From: Gammaproteobacteria bacterium
GTDB lineage: Bacteria; Pseudomonadota; Gammaproteobacteria; Pseudomonadales; Pseudohongiellaceae
Assembly: GCA_029253585.1 (NCBI GenBank)
Contig: JAQWZF010000042.1
Location: 57,620-121,619 of the forward strand
Length of the DNA stretch: 64,000 nt
Direction of reading: 5' to 3'
Below the pieces are notes generated by a model. The model was not told the DNA's origin and did no database searches. It worked only from the letters and a program-made list of their open reading frames with translations. Of the stretch, positions 39,992 through 49,683 are shown one piece after another; positions within the stretch are counted from its first letter, which is position 1; each line of letters opens with the position of its first letter. Position numbers and translations under genes: made by a program.

Positions 39992-42925
39992 ATGTCTTTT
40001 TATACTTCACTAACAGGCTTAAACGCGGCAACAACAGAGCTCGCTGTTACTTCTAATAATATCGCTAACGCTGGAACATCGGGCTTCAAACGTTCGAACG
40101 CTGATTTTGGTGATATTTTTGCTACGTCGCCACTGCAGAAGGCTTCGAGCGTCGTCGGTGCGGGTGTTGCGCTGAAAGAAGTTGTACAAGAATTTAGCCA
40201 AGGCAATATCGAGTTCTCCGCAAACTCCCTGGATTTAGCTATTACAGGGGATGGGTTTTTTGCTCTTAAAACTACTGACGGTGCGAACGTCTACACACGC
40301 AACGGCGGTTTTATGCTAAACGAGCAAAATCAAATGGTAAACGCTGCGGGGCAGGCGCTAATGGCATTGCCAGTAGACTCGACAAATAAGGCAGATTTCA
40401 GTGAGCCGCTGAAAGCAATGGCAATTCCCCGTACAACAGTCGCTGAATTTTCTGCCACATCAGAAGTAGAATTGGGGTTGAACCTACCATCGACTGCAGA
40501 GCCAATTACCGCTGCATTTAATCCGAACAAGCCTGAAACCTATCATAAGACTACCTCATTTACCGTGTATGGTGCTTCTGGGTCGTCTCACTTGACTACT
40601 ATTTATTATGTAAAGACTGGACAGGCTACAGCAGATCAACCGACCAACAAGTGGCAAACCTATGTCTATATCGATGATCAGGCGGTAGCGCCAGCACTGG
40701 TTCAAGCTTCGGATACTGGCGGTGACGAGTTTTTCGTCAACAAGTATGGTGAGATAAAGACGGGTAGCGAATTGCAGGCATTGCAGCGCACAAGCGCGAA
40801 CAGCGCACAGTACCTCATTACAACAGGTACTATCTACAAGAAATATTCTTATGATCAGCTTACCTCTCCTTCCCCTTCTAAGAGGGCAACCATTTCAACA
40901 GAGATCGCTGCCGATTCCGTTTATATCGATAACTTGAACCTTACCAATAATCAGGATGGTGTTGACTTCGCATCAGTTGATAACAATAACGCTCTTGTCT
41001 TTTCACGAGAAGCGTTGACTGACATGTTTACTGTGAAGGTTGATGGCTCAGATGCGGTGAGCGTCGGTTTAGAGCATTTAGCAGGTAAAAATCTCAAGCT
41101 CTCTGGAACTCAGATTGCATATGAATTGCAGAACCAACTCAATTCGCGTTTTGGAGACAATACTAATTTTAATTTCTCTGGTAACGGTACGCCAGGTCAA
41201 ATAAAACTGACACGAACTAACGATACTGGAACGATTATCAATGGCATTGCTACACTTACCCTGGATGTAAAAGCCTTACTAGGATCACAAGGGACTACAG
41301 ACAAAGTAGCTCTCATTGATGCCAACAACGAAGCAACACCCGAGGCGGTCGCTTATACCATCAATAAGGCGATAGCTGCCGCAGGGGCTACCTGGAACGA
41401 TATAACGGTTTCTTACGACTCGGTTAGGCAGGGTTTTCGGTTCGAACAGAGTGATCCGGCAAAGCAGCATAATCTCTACGTAGGAAGCGCGGATGCTGAT
41501 GCACAATCTATTTTTAATATTGGCACTTTCTCAACAGCTAATGGAGCAACTGTTTATGGCACGAACGTTCAGCCGTCAGACCAAGACCTAGAATCGTTGT
41601 TGCTTAGAGATGTTGTGCCTAATGGTTCGACTTTGAGTGCGAAAAACCAACGTTATGGACTAAAGGTTGAGTATCAAGATGGAGCGTTTGCGTTTAGCAG
41701 TGGAAGTACTGGTGACGCTTCAAGCATTGAGGTCTCGCTTAATACAGTGACCGCCAATAACAATACTACACTGACAACGGCATCGACCCTTGCGAAAAAT
41801 TTGCTTGGTATGGCGGCAACCGCAGAAGGGCCAATTGTTGGTCAGGTGCTTGCGCAGACATCGGCAGTGAATAACGTGCCAACTTTGCGGGGACAAGGTT
41901 CTGAACCCGCGAAGGTTGTTGGTAACCAGATGGGCGTGGACCCCTCGACTAACTTCGCAGTAACAGCGGCGAACAAGAATCTCACGGTGATAATTGATGG
42001 TATTTCATCGCAGGTCAACGTTGATGAGGGCAACTACTCAATTGGTACATTTACAAAGGCCCTTCAAACTAAAATAAACCTGATGGCAGATGCGCTTGGC
42101 AGAACAGTCAACGGTGTGATCGTCGGATTTGACGAGGCTCGGGGCGCCATAACAATTACTGGCTCTACAACGGGCACTGATTCTTTTATTCAAATCAACG
42201 GTCACTCCGATTGGGGCCTGGAGAATGTAGAGGCAGCGTTCGGAAGCACTTCGACCTATGTAATGCTCGATCCGGATACTGATGGCGCGAGTGATCTTTA
42301 TGTTGTTCAGAATCAGGATGGGAGTTGGGACGAAACTACTGATAAGGGTGACTTTAATGAAGACGATATCCCATTCTGGTCTCCCATCTTCTTAGATAAA
42401 GGTGAACTTACATTCGATACTAGCGGGTCCCTTGTATCTCCGGTTGCCGCATACGCTTTAAATAGCGCGGCGATAACTGGCACCACAGTAAACGTAAATT
42501 ATAACGGTAGTACGCAATACAACAGCCCGTTCGCAGTTCTTAATCAGAACCAGAACGGTGCCCCGGAGGGTGATTTAATCGGCGTAAATATTGGTGATGA
42601 TGGCCTGGTCGTTGCGAGCTACTCCAACGGAAGTCAGAAGTCTCTCGGTAAAATAATTGTTGCGAATTTCAGCAGTCCGCAGGGCCTTAGACAGATCGGA
42701 GATTCCAGCTTTTTTGCAACTTCTGACTCAGGCGAAGCGTCTTTTGGTGAGCCAGGCTCTGCCGGTTTTGGAACCTTGAGAGCTGGCTCTCGCGAACGCT
42801 CAAACGTTGACCTAACAGCTGAGCTAGTTGACCTCATTACGGCGCAACGGAATTTCCAAGCGAACGCTAAAGCAATTGAGACTACCAGTGCAATGACGCA
42901 AGCTATCGTAAACATTAGAAGCTAA
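39992..42925 (+). CDS. flgE: Flagellar hook protein FlgE, very large
   Basis: FlgE forms the hook. The N-terminus (SFYTSLTGLNAATTELAVTS, then NNIANAGTSGFKRSNADF) and C-terminus (ELVDLITAQRNFQANAKAIE) are the conserved D0/D1 parts. The product is 977 residues, about twice the common 400-450, because of a long central insertion (about residues 170-830) that must form extra outer domains. FlgK in the same operon is also oversized. The ends are intact and in one frame, so this is a real long protein. Confidence 0.94.
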   Translation: MSFYTSLTGLNAATTELAVTSNNIANAGTSGFKRSNADFGDIFATSPLQKASSVVGAGVALKEVVQEFSQGNIEFSANSLDLAITGDGFFALKTTDGANVYTRNGGFMLNEQNQMVNAAGQALMALPVDSTNKADFSEPLKAMAIPRTTVAEFSATSEVELGLNLPSTAEPITAAFNPNKPETYHKTTSFTVYGASGSSHLTTIYYVKTGQATADQPTNKWQTYVYIDDQAVAPALVQASDTGGDEFFVNKYGEIKTGSELQALQRTSANSAQYLITTGTIYKKYSYDQLTSPSPSKRATISTEIAADSVYIDNLNLTNNQDGVDFASVDNNNALVFSREALTDMFTVKVDGSDAVSVGLEHLAGKNLKLSGTQIAYELQNQLNSRFGDNTNFNFSGNGTPGQIKLTRTNDTGTIINGIATLTLDVKALLGSQGTTDKVALIDANNEATPEAVAYTINKAIAAAGATWNDITVSYDSVRQGFRFEQSDPAKQHNLYVGSADADAQSIFNIGTFSTANGATVYGTNVQPSDQDLESLLLRDVVPNGSTLSAKNQRYGLKVEYQDGAFAFSSGSTGDASSIEVSLNTVTANNNTTLTTASTLAKNLLGMAATAEGPIVGQVLAQTSAVNNVPTLRGQGSEPAKVVGNQMGVDPSTNFAVTAANKNLTVIIDGISSQVNVDEGNYSIGTFTKALQTKINLMADALGRTVNGVIVGFDEARGAITITGSTTGTDSFIQINGHSDWGLENVEAAFGSTSTYVMLDPDTDGASDLYVVQNQDGSWDETTDKGDFNEDDIPFWSPIFLDKGELTFDTSGSLVSPVAAYALNSAAITGTTVNVNYNGSTQYNSPFAVLNQNQNGAPEGDLIGVNIGDDGLVVASYSNGSQKSLGKIIVANFSSPQGLRQIGDSSFFATSDSGEASFGEPGSAGFGTLRAGSRERSNVDLTAELVDLITAQRNFQANAKAIETTSAMTQAIVNIRS

Positions 42926-42944
42926 TCGTAACCGGAACTAGAAT

Positions 42945-43712
42945 ATGGATAGGTCTATCTACACAGTATTGGCGGCTGCAACTAGCTCGACTTTCCAGCG
43001 GGTTCAGTTGACTAACGACCTCGCTAACCTGAGCACAGTTGGTTACAAGAGGGCGAGCCAGACCCGCCCATCTGCCGCATTCTTAAACGGGCCAGGCTTT
43101 GCTTCACGTTTCCAACCCGTCGTCCAGAGCAGGGTGGAGTTTGTTGAAATTGGCTCCGGGCCGCTCCAAGAGACTGGCGAGAAATTACACGTTGCAATGA
43201 CTGATAAAACAGTGATGAGCGTGCAAGCGTCCAGCGGAGATGTGGCTTTTACCCGCAGAGGTGATATACGAATCTCCCCTGATGGTTTCCTGGAGCTTGC
43301 AAACGGTTTGCTGGTTCTCGGGGAAGGAGGGGCCCCGATAACCGCTCCCGCTGACTCTGAGATTACAATTGCGTCCGATGGGCAAGTGTTTAGCTCGCTT
43401 CTTCAGACGCCAGACATCGCTCCAGTCGCTATTGGTCAGCTGGGTCTTCGCGATGCTAGCGGGGTCAATTTAGTTCGACGGGTAGATGGGCTTTACGAGG
43501 TAGAAGGTTCCAATGGACAGGGGGGTGATTTTGCGACCGGTCCAGGACCGGTTTCAGTTCAGTCAGGTGCATTAGAGGGTAGTGACGCTAATGCTGTAGA
43601 TATCATGGTCAATCTTCTCGATTTTTACCGATCCTTTGAGACTCAAATGAAAGTTATCAAAAGTATCGAAGAGCTCGATCAGAATGGCTCACAAATGATG
43701 AAAGCTAGCTAG
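42945..43712 (+). CDS. flgF: Flagellar rod protein FlgF
   Basis: FlgF is a proximal rod protein. The 255-residue product has the N-terminal NDLANLSTVGYKRASQ and the C-terminal segment SGALEGSDANAVDIMVNLLDFYRSFETQMKVI (in pieces). Length and position before flgG are typical. Confidence 0.93.
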   Translation: MDRSIYTVLAAATSSTFQRVQLTNDLANLSTVGYKRASQTRPSAAFLNGPGFASRFQPVVQSRVEFVEIGSGPLQETGEKLHVAMTDKTVMSVQASSGDVAFTRRGDIRISPDGFLELANGLLVLGEGGAPITAPADSEITIASDGQVFSSLLQTPDIAPVAIGQLGLRDASGVNLVRRVDGLYEVEGSNGQGGDFATGPGPVSVQSGALEGSDANAVDIMVNLLDFYRSFETQMKVIKSIEELDQNGSQMMKAS

Positions 43713-43722
43713 GAGAATAAAG

Positions 43723-44508
43723 ATGGACGCAGCCCTATGGGTAGCTAAGACTGGGCTTTCGGCGCAGTCAACGAGAATGACGGTTATCGCCAATAACTTG
43801 GCGAACGTCAATACAGTCGGCTTCAAAAAAGATAGAGCGCAATTCGAAGACTTGCTTTACCAAAGAATTGTCCAAGCTGGATCCCAGGCCGATCAGCAGA
43901 ATGAGACGCCCACAGGTTTAATGCTTGGTACCGGTACTCGAGTGGTCTCCACTGAGAAGATACATCGACAAGGCAACATGATTTCGACTGAAAATTCCTT
44001 GGATTTGGCTATCGCAGGAGATGGTTTTTTTCAGGTCCAGCAGGCAGACGGAACAATAGCCTATACCCGGGACGGCTCCTTCAAGCTTTCAAATGCTGGT
44101 CAATTGGTGACGCCGTCCGGCGAGCCTCTGATACCCGCAATTAATATACCTCAGCAGGCGGCGAGCGTAACTGTTGGGCGTGACGGCACGATCTCTGTTG
44201 AATTGGCGGGTGGAGGTGGCGCTGTTCAGATTGGCCAAATCCAGTTGACCAGGTTTGTAAATAACTCAGGATTGATGCCAAACGGAAGAAACTTATTCGT
44301 TCAGACTAACGCTAGTGGTCAACCAATTGTTGGTGTACCCGGCCAGCAAGGCGTGGGGATGATAACACAGGGCGCGCTTGAAGCGTCCAACGTGAACGTT
44401 GTTGAGGAAATGGTGAATATGATTGAGACGCAGCGCGCGTATGAAATCAATTCAAAAGCGATTTCTGCAACTGACGGAATGCTGAGATTTCTAAATAATA
44501 ATCTCTAG
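43723..44508 (+). CDS. flgG: Flagellar distal rod protein FlgG
   Basis: FlgG forms the distal rod. The 261-residue product starts MDAALWVAKTGLSAQSTRM and has IANNLANVNTVGFKKDRAQFEDLLYQ, SLDLAIAGDGFFQV and the C-terminal EASNVNVVEEMVNMIETQRAYEINSKAI, all hallmarks. Length is exact for the family. Confidence 0.96.
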   Translation: MDAALWVAKTGLSAQSTRMTVIANNLANVNTVGFKKDRAQFEDLLYQRIVQAGSQADQQNETPTGLMLGTGTRVVSTEKIHRQGNMISTENSLDLAIAGDGFFQVQQADGTIAYTRDGSFKLSNAGQLVTPSGEPLIPAINIPQQAASVTVGRDGTISVELAGGGGAVQIGQIQLTRFVNNSGLMPNGRNLFVQTNASGQPIVGVPGQQGVGMITQGALEASNVNVVEEMVNMIETQRAYEINSKAISATDGMLRFLNNNL

Positions 44509-44518
44509 GAAATATTAA

Positions 44519-45208
44519 ATGAGTAACAAGATAGCTCTAGTCGCTTTACTTATCAGCCTGGCCGGATGTCAAGCGGCAACAGTTGTGGAAGAAGTTCTCG
44601 CGGAGGACGGTATCGACGTTACTTATCCGTTGGTTCAGCCCGAACAGAAAATAATCAGTGGTTCTATTTTTGATAACGGTGCAAAATTGTATCCTGCCGG
44701 TAGGTCCTACTCTACTGGCAATCATCGGGTCGGGGATATTGTTACGGTAATACTGCAAGAGACCGCGCAAGCATCTAGATCTTCGGCTTTGAGCACTGAG
44801 AGAGAAACAGAAAATGGTTTCATCGGAGCCAATCAGGCTGGTGGTCTATTTCCTGGGGGCCAATTTTTCGAAGGGATCGACACCGATGGTGGCGTTATTT
44901 CGAGTAATGGAACCGGTAGTGCAGGTCAGTCAGCATCGCTATATGGGTTCATCTCCGCCAGCGTTGTTGAGGTAATGCCAAATGGTAATTTAATCATTTA
45001 CGGAGAAAAAAGATTAGCCCTTAATGAAGGATCAGAGGTCATCAGTGTGAAAGGTGTTGTAAGACCTGACGACATCCAGCCCAACAATACGGTTTTATCA
45101 AGGCGCCTTGCCGCAGCAGAATTTTCCTACAGCGGCGATGGTGAGTTAACAAGAGCTACGAGGACCAGCTGGGGCTCAAAGCTTTTATTCGATCTCTGGC
45201 CATTTTGA
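44519..45208 (+). CDS. flgH: Flagellar L-ring lipoprotein FlgH
   Basis: FlgH builds the outer-membrane L-ring. The 229-residue product has a signal peptide with lipobox LAGC (Cys17) and the conserved RVGDIVTVILQETAQASR and NLIIYGEKRLALNEGSEVI segments. Order flgG-flgH-flgI is normal. Confidence 0.95.
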   Translation: MSNKIALVALLISLAGCQAATVVEEVLAEDGIDVTYPLVQPEQKIISGSIFDNGAKLYPAGRSYSTGNHRVGDIVTVILQETAQASRSSALSTERETENGFIGANQAGGLFPGGQFFEGIDTDGGVISSNGTGSAGQSASLYGFISASVVEVMPNGNLIIYGEKRLALNEGSEVISVKGVVRPDDIQPNNTVLSRRLAAAEFSYSGDGELTRATRTSWGSKLLFDLWPF

Positions 45209-45218
45209 GACATAAGAC

Positions 45219-46367
45219 ATGAAATATTTTCTAATCGCATTTTTGTTCGCTTTCTCCAGTCCGATTCTGAGCGCAGAAAGAATCAAGGATCTTGTCGATG
45301 TCGCTGGTGTTAGAAGTAATCAATTAATAGGCTACGGGCTTGTTGCTGGCTTGCAGGGAACTGGTGACGGCCAAGACTTAAGAATAACGGGGCAAAGCCT
45401 TCAATCTTTGCTGTCAGGGCTCGGAGTCAGTGTTGATGGCCCGGTGTCGGAATTTGATCTCGGAGATAGTCTCGTCAGTTTGGCGACTCAGAACGTTCAA
45501 CAGCCTATACAAACAGATAACCTAGCCGCGGTCCTTATAACCGCTGAGGTTCCGCCCTTTGCCAAGCCGGGGCAAAAACTTGACGTTAACTTGTCCACTG
45601 TGGGCACTGCTGAAAGTCTGCGAGGGGGCAACTTAGTATTAACCGAGCTTAGAGGAATAGATGGGGAGGTTTATGCGCTTGCCCAAGGTGCGCTCACTGT
45701 GACGGGAATCTCTGTTGATGCGGCCGGTTCAAGTGTAGAGATTGGAGTTCCGACATCAGGTCGAATTCCAAGCGGCGCTATTCTTGAGAGGCTCATTCCT
45801 TCCTCTTTCCAGCAGTCTAATCAGATTGTTCTCAACGTTAGAAATTCTGACTTTAGTACAGCTACTGCAATAACTAACATCATTAACGAAACTTTTGGGG
45901 CTGGAACTGCCAGATCTGTGGATGGGGTCTCTATCGCAGTCGTAGCTCCAGAGGACTCTAACCAGAAAGTTTCCTTTCTTAGTGAGATAGAACAACTCGA
46001 AGTAGAGCCGGGCGCGCCAGTTGCCAGAATCGTAATCAATTCTCGAACAGGCACAGCTGTAATAAACAGCTCCGTCAGGGTTGGTACTGCCGCTGTTTCT
46101 CACGGCACACTCATGGTAAGGGTGACCGCTTTGAATGAGGTGTCACAGCCAAACCAATTCGGTGCTGGGCAAACTGTGGGAGTAACGAATGCGGATATTC
46201 AAGTCTCAGAGGATGATTCAAACATGTTTGTATTTGAACCAGGAGTCGAGCTTCAAGATATTGTGGATGCGATGAATCAGGTTGGTGCATCTCCTTCTGC
46301 ACTGATCGCTATTTTAGATGCTCTTAAAAAAGCAGGTAGTCTAAATGCAGAGCTGGTGATTATCTGA
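45219..46367 (+). CDS. flgI: Flagellar P-ring protein FlgI
   Basis: FlgI builds the periplasmic P-ring. The 382-residue product has a signal peptide (cleavage near LSA-ER) and the family start RIKDLVDVAGVRSNQLIGYGLVAGLQGTGD, with VGASPSALIAILDALKKAGSL at the C-terminus. Its stop overlaps the flgJ start by one base (TGATG). It is the expected client of the unusual FlgA. Confidence 0.96.
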   Translation: MKYFLIAFLFAFSSPILSAERIKDLVDVAGVRSNQLIGYGLVAGLQGTGDGQDLRITGQSLQSLLSGLGVSVDGPVSEFDLGDSLVSLATQNVQQPIQTDNLAAVLITAEVPPFAKPGQKLDVNLSTVGTAESLRGGNLVLTELRGIDGEVYALAQGALTVTGISVDAAGSSVEIGVPTSGRIPSGAILERLIPSSFQQSNQIVLNVRNSDFSTATAITNIINETFGAGTARSVDGVSIAVVAPEDSNQKVSFLSEIEQLEVEPGAPVARIVINSRTGTAVINSSVRVGTAAVSHGTLMVRVTALNEVSQPNQFGAGQTVGVTNADIQVSEDDSNMFVFEPGVELQDIVDAMNQVGASPSALIAILDALKKAGSLNAELVII

Positions 46368-46714
46368 TGGCCGACCAACGCAGCTACATAACAAGTGGAT
46401 TTGATGTACAAAATATTTCCAGCCTACGCGGACTTGCTTCTGGAACAAAGAGTCAGAACAACGAAGCGTTAGAGACGATAGCTAAAGAATTTGAATCGCT
46501 TTTCTTTAATCTAATTGCGAAATCTATGAACGAAGCAACTAAAACGATGAAAAGTGATTTACTCGACAATAGGAACATAGAACTCTTCCAAGAAATGTTG
46601 TTTACGGAAGTAAGCCGAGACGTATCCTCACGGAATGGACTTGGGGTTGCTGAATGGTTGAAATCAATTGAAGGGATTTCTGATAAAACCTCCACAGTGG
46701 ACGAATCGGTATAA
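46367..46714 (+). CDS. flgJ: Flagellar rod-binding protein FlgJ, N-terminal domain only
   Basis: FlgJ helps rod assembly. The 115-residue product has only the rod-binding domain (ETIAKEFESLFFNLIAKSMNEATKT, then FQEMLFTEVSRDVSSRNGLGVAEWL). Most gammaproteobacterial FlgJ proteins also carry a C-terminal glucosaminidase of about 150 residues that cuts peptidoglycan; it is absent here, as in alphaproteobacteria and some vibrio-like lineages with a separate hydrolase. No such enzyme is encoded in the window. Confidence 0.9.
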   Translation: MADQRSYITSGFDVQNISSLRGLASGTKSQNNEALETIAKEFESLFFNLIAKSMNEATKTMKSDLLDNRNIELFQEMLFTEVSRDVSSRNGLGVAEWLKSIEGISDKTSTVDESV

Positions 46715-46732
46715 AGGATGTGGAGTTGAGTT

Positions 46733-49669
46733 ATGACAGACATTCTGAGTATTGGTGCTAGCGCCGCACAGCTATACCGACAAGCGCTCTCAACCGTAAG
46801 TAACAATATAGCCAACCTTAACACGGAGGGCTATTCGAAGCAGACTATCGAGTCATCTGAGAATAACCCCTCAAAAAGGGGTGTATACTATCTCGGAAAC
46901 GGCTCAAGCATGCAGCGGACTGGTCGAGCCTACGATCAATTTGCCGAAGCGAATCTGCGAACCGCTCAAAGTAATCTTGCTAGCCAAGAGCCGGTAATCA
47001 AGCATACAAATAAGATACTAAATTACTTAGGCTCAGATAATACAAGTCTTTCATCTGCTTTTGATAAATTTTTCTCTTCACTCTCAAGATTAAGTGCAGC
47101 TCCTTCAAATGCAACCTTAAAACAAGACTTCTTGGCTAGCTCTGAGTATATGGCATCAAGATTTGCGGCAACTAGTGCTGAGATGAATCAAGTAGATACC
47201 GATGTTAAGAATGAACTAAAGTCAGAGCTAAACAAGTTAAACGAATATGCAGAAAAGCTGGGTTCCCTAAATAGAAGCTTAGCTAAACATTCAAAAGAAT
47301 CACAACAGCCCTCAGCCTTACTTGATCAGAGGGATTTTTTAATGTTGGAGATATCTAAGCTTGCGAAGATCAATTTCGAAATTGATGATGCCGGTATCGT
47401 CACAGCTGGATTTCAGGGCAGCAGTAAAAATACTGTCTTTGTTGATCGGCTAGGGTCTACCGCTGTCGGTGTTCAGTACGCTCAAGATAATAGTGGTCAA
47501 ACCGCCATCGTTTTTGACCCCTTTGGTGAAGCTCTTAGCATTGGCTCTGTGCAAGGTGGTTCCCTCGGTGGTCTCATTAATTTGAGATCTAACATTATAG
47601 AGCCCTTGCGTTCAGATGTAGATATTATTGTAACTACTTTCGTGACCGATGCTAACTCGGTTCACCAGGGAGGATTAACTAGAGAGGGACAAATTAATCA
47701 AAAACTATTTACTCTCTCGCCTAATTATTCGATGACAGAGCCAGATGGCTCAGTTAATACAGGCGTTCAAATAGCAACTGACGGTGATCAAGACTCCACA
47801 AGAGTTTTGAGCATTACTTGGAATGCGAATAAGAAGACTTGGAAGATATTAGAGGCGGATCAAAGCACTGAGTTAACGCCAAATCTTAACGATCAATATT
47901 CGTTTAAGTATAAAGATCTCAGCATAAACTTTAAGGAGCCACCACTTCCAAGCCGCACCTATACGATTTCTTCAAATAGCAGACCAGCTGACAGCGTAAA
48001 GGTTTCTGTACAGAACATCGACCAGATAGCAGCGGCAGACCGATTATTAATTGAGGGTGAATCAGATAATCCCTCTGGGGCGCTCGCAAAAATTGACTTT
48101 GGTTATCTTTCAAGTCCTGTCATCTCTTCAGCGACAGTAGATCTTTCTAAACCCATTGACAATTTTGGAAAGGTTAAGTTTGAAGCCGGCGAGCTTGCGC
48201 CCGGGCTGGTAATTCCTCAGGGTAGTTATGAATTTGAATTGGAGTTGGATGCGTCAGTGTCTGATGATTTTTCTATACAAGTAATTACCTCAGAGAAAAA
48301 TCATCTTATCGGTAAGGTACTAACGGCAAATGAGCAAACTTCTGTCGGTAATGATAAGTTTTTTACTAAGTCTAGTAGATATGCCAGCACTTATCTTAAC
48401 GCAACTGGCGCTAACGCCTTTATTGATAAAGAAATCAAGCTAGGCAACTACAATAGTGGTGAATTGGTTGTCTCAGAGATACCTTTGCAATCTAATGCTA
48501 CTGGCAATAGTTCTACCATAATTACCGCAAATCAATTAAAGCTTAACGGAGCGAGTTTAGGACAGCTCGCTTTGGCTGGAGGTGCGACTTTATCCGCTCA
48601 AGATATAGCAACGTGGATAAACACACACAAAGGAAGCACCTCCGTAACCGCAACGTCTCAGAATGTGATCAAAGCCGATTCAGAAAAAATTGATTTTGAT
48701 AAGACCTTAGTAATCAACGAAGTTGAAATAACTGGTCTCAGTGCACTCACCAACGAGATTGAAGTTGCGACAAAAATCAATAGCTTTGCCGCTCAAACTC
48801 ATGTTCTGGCTAGGGTTAACGCGGAAGGCGGTTTGTCTCTGTATAACCGTGATGCGGCGAAAGGGAAAAATATTAGTTTAGGTTCGGCTGTGCTCGGGCA
48901 GACCACGAACGCCTTGGGCCTCACTAATACTAACTACACTGGTCAGTTAAATTTTTCGGGCACTAAGATTGACTTCACTTTTGCTGATTACGCAGCGGGT
49001 GCTGGCAAAGCTTCGGACCTGGCTAAACTTGGTCTTACCACTAAGCTTTCAGGCTCCGCCTCGGAAATTTCAGATCTTGCTATATCGATCTCAGGCAGTG
49101 ATGGTTTCTCGATTGATGGGAGAGTTTCCGCTAACAATTCAAGTATGAGCCCTGATCCAACCATAGAGAACCCTCTGGAAATCAGATTCACAACGAATAC
49201 GCGCTATCAAATCATTGATACAAATACAAATACCATAATTACAGAGCGAGACTATGATTTTAACTCGCAAATTATATTTAATGATTTAAAGATCTCACTG
49301 GATAAGGTGCCAGCGACAGGAGACTCATTTAAGGTTTCAGCTAATCTAAATTCTGCTGGGGATAACTCCAACCTGCAGCGACTATTGCTGATACAAGACG
49401 CCCAGAAATTGAGTGGTGCAACTCTTCAGCAAGGCTATGAAAGAGCTTTGTCAAAAGTTGGTGCTGTAAATAGTCTCGCGAAAATTTCTGAGGAGGCGCT
49501 TGAGGTTGTTTATGAAGATGCTGTTACTTTGGAATCCTCAATTTCTGGGGTTAGTTTAGATGACGAGGCTGCTGATTTAATTCGCTTTCAGCAATCTTTT
49601 CAGGCTGCTGCACAGGTAATCAAGGTTTCGTCAGCTATTTTTGATTCAATACTATCTGCCTCACGATAG
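46733..49669 (+). CDS. flgK: Flagellar hook-filament junction protein FlgK, very large
   Basis: FlgK (HAP1) joins hook and filament. The N-terminus (ILSIGASAAQLYRQALSTVS, then NNIANLNTEGYSKQTIE) and C-terminus (SISGVSLDDEAADLIRFQQ, then FQAAAQVIKVSSAIFDSILSA) are conserved. The product is 978 residues, against about 450-680 normally, with a large insertion in the middle rich in Ser/Thr/Asn. The frame is intact. Confidence 0.94.
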   Translation: MTDILSIGASAAQLYRQALSTVSNNIANLNTEGYSKQTIESSENNPSKRGVYYLGNGSSMQRTGRAYDQFAEANLRTAQSNLASQEPVIKHTNKILNYLGSDNTSLSSAFDKFFSSLSRLSAAPSNATLKQDFLASSEYMASRFAATSAEMNQVDTDVKNELKSELNKLNEYAEKLGSLNRSLAKHSKESQQPSALLDQRDFLMLEISKLAKINFEIDDAGIVTAGFQGSSKNTVFVDRLGSTAVGVQYAQDNSGQTAIVFDPFGEALSIGSVQGGSLGGLINLRSNIIEPLRSDVDIIVTTFVTDANSVHQGGLTREGQINQKLFTLSPNYSMTEPDGSVNTGVQIATDGDQDSTRVLSITWNANKKTWKILEADQSTELTPNLNDQYSFKYKDLSINFKEPPLPSRTYTISSNSRPADSVKVSVQNIDQIAAADRLLIEGESDNPSGALAKIDFGYLSSPVISSATVDLSKPIDNFGKVKFEAGELAPGLVIPQGSYEFELELDASVSDDFSIQVITSEKNHLIGKVLTANEQTSVGNDKFFTKSSRYASTYLNATGANAFIDKEIKLGNYNSGELVVSEIPLQSNATGNSSTIITANQLKLNGASLGQLALAGGATLSAQDIATWINTHKGSTSVTATSQNVIKADSEKIDFDKTLVINEVEITGLSALTNEIEVATKINSFAAQTHVLARVNAEGGLSLYNRDAAKGKNISLGSAVLGQTTNALGLTNTNYTGQLNFSGTKIDFTFADYAAGAGKASDLAKLGLTTKLSGSASEISDLAISISGSDGFSIDGRVSANNSSMSPDPTIENPLEIRFTTNTRYQIIDTNTNTIITERDYDFNSQIIFNDLKISLDKVPATGDSFKVSANLNSAGDNSNLQRLLLIQDAQKLSGATLQQGYERALSKVGAVNSLAKISEEALEVVYEDAVTLESSISGVSLDDEAADLIRFQQSFQAAAQVIKVSSAIFDSILSASR

Positions 49670-49683
49670 ACTGAGCTAAGAAC

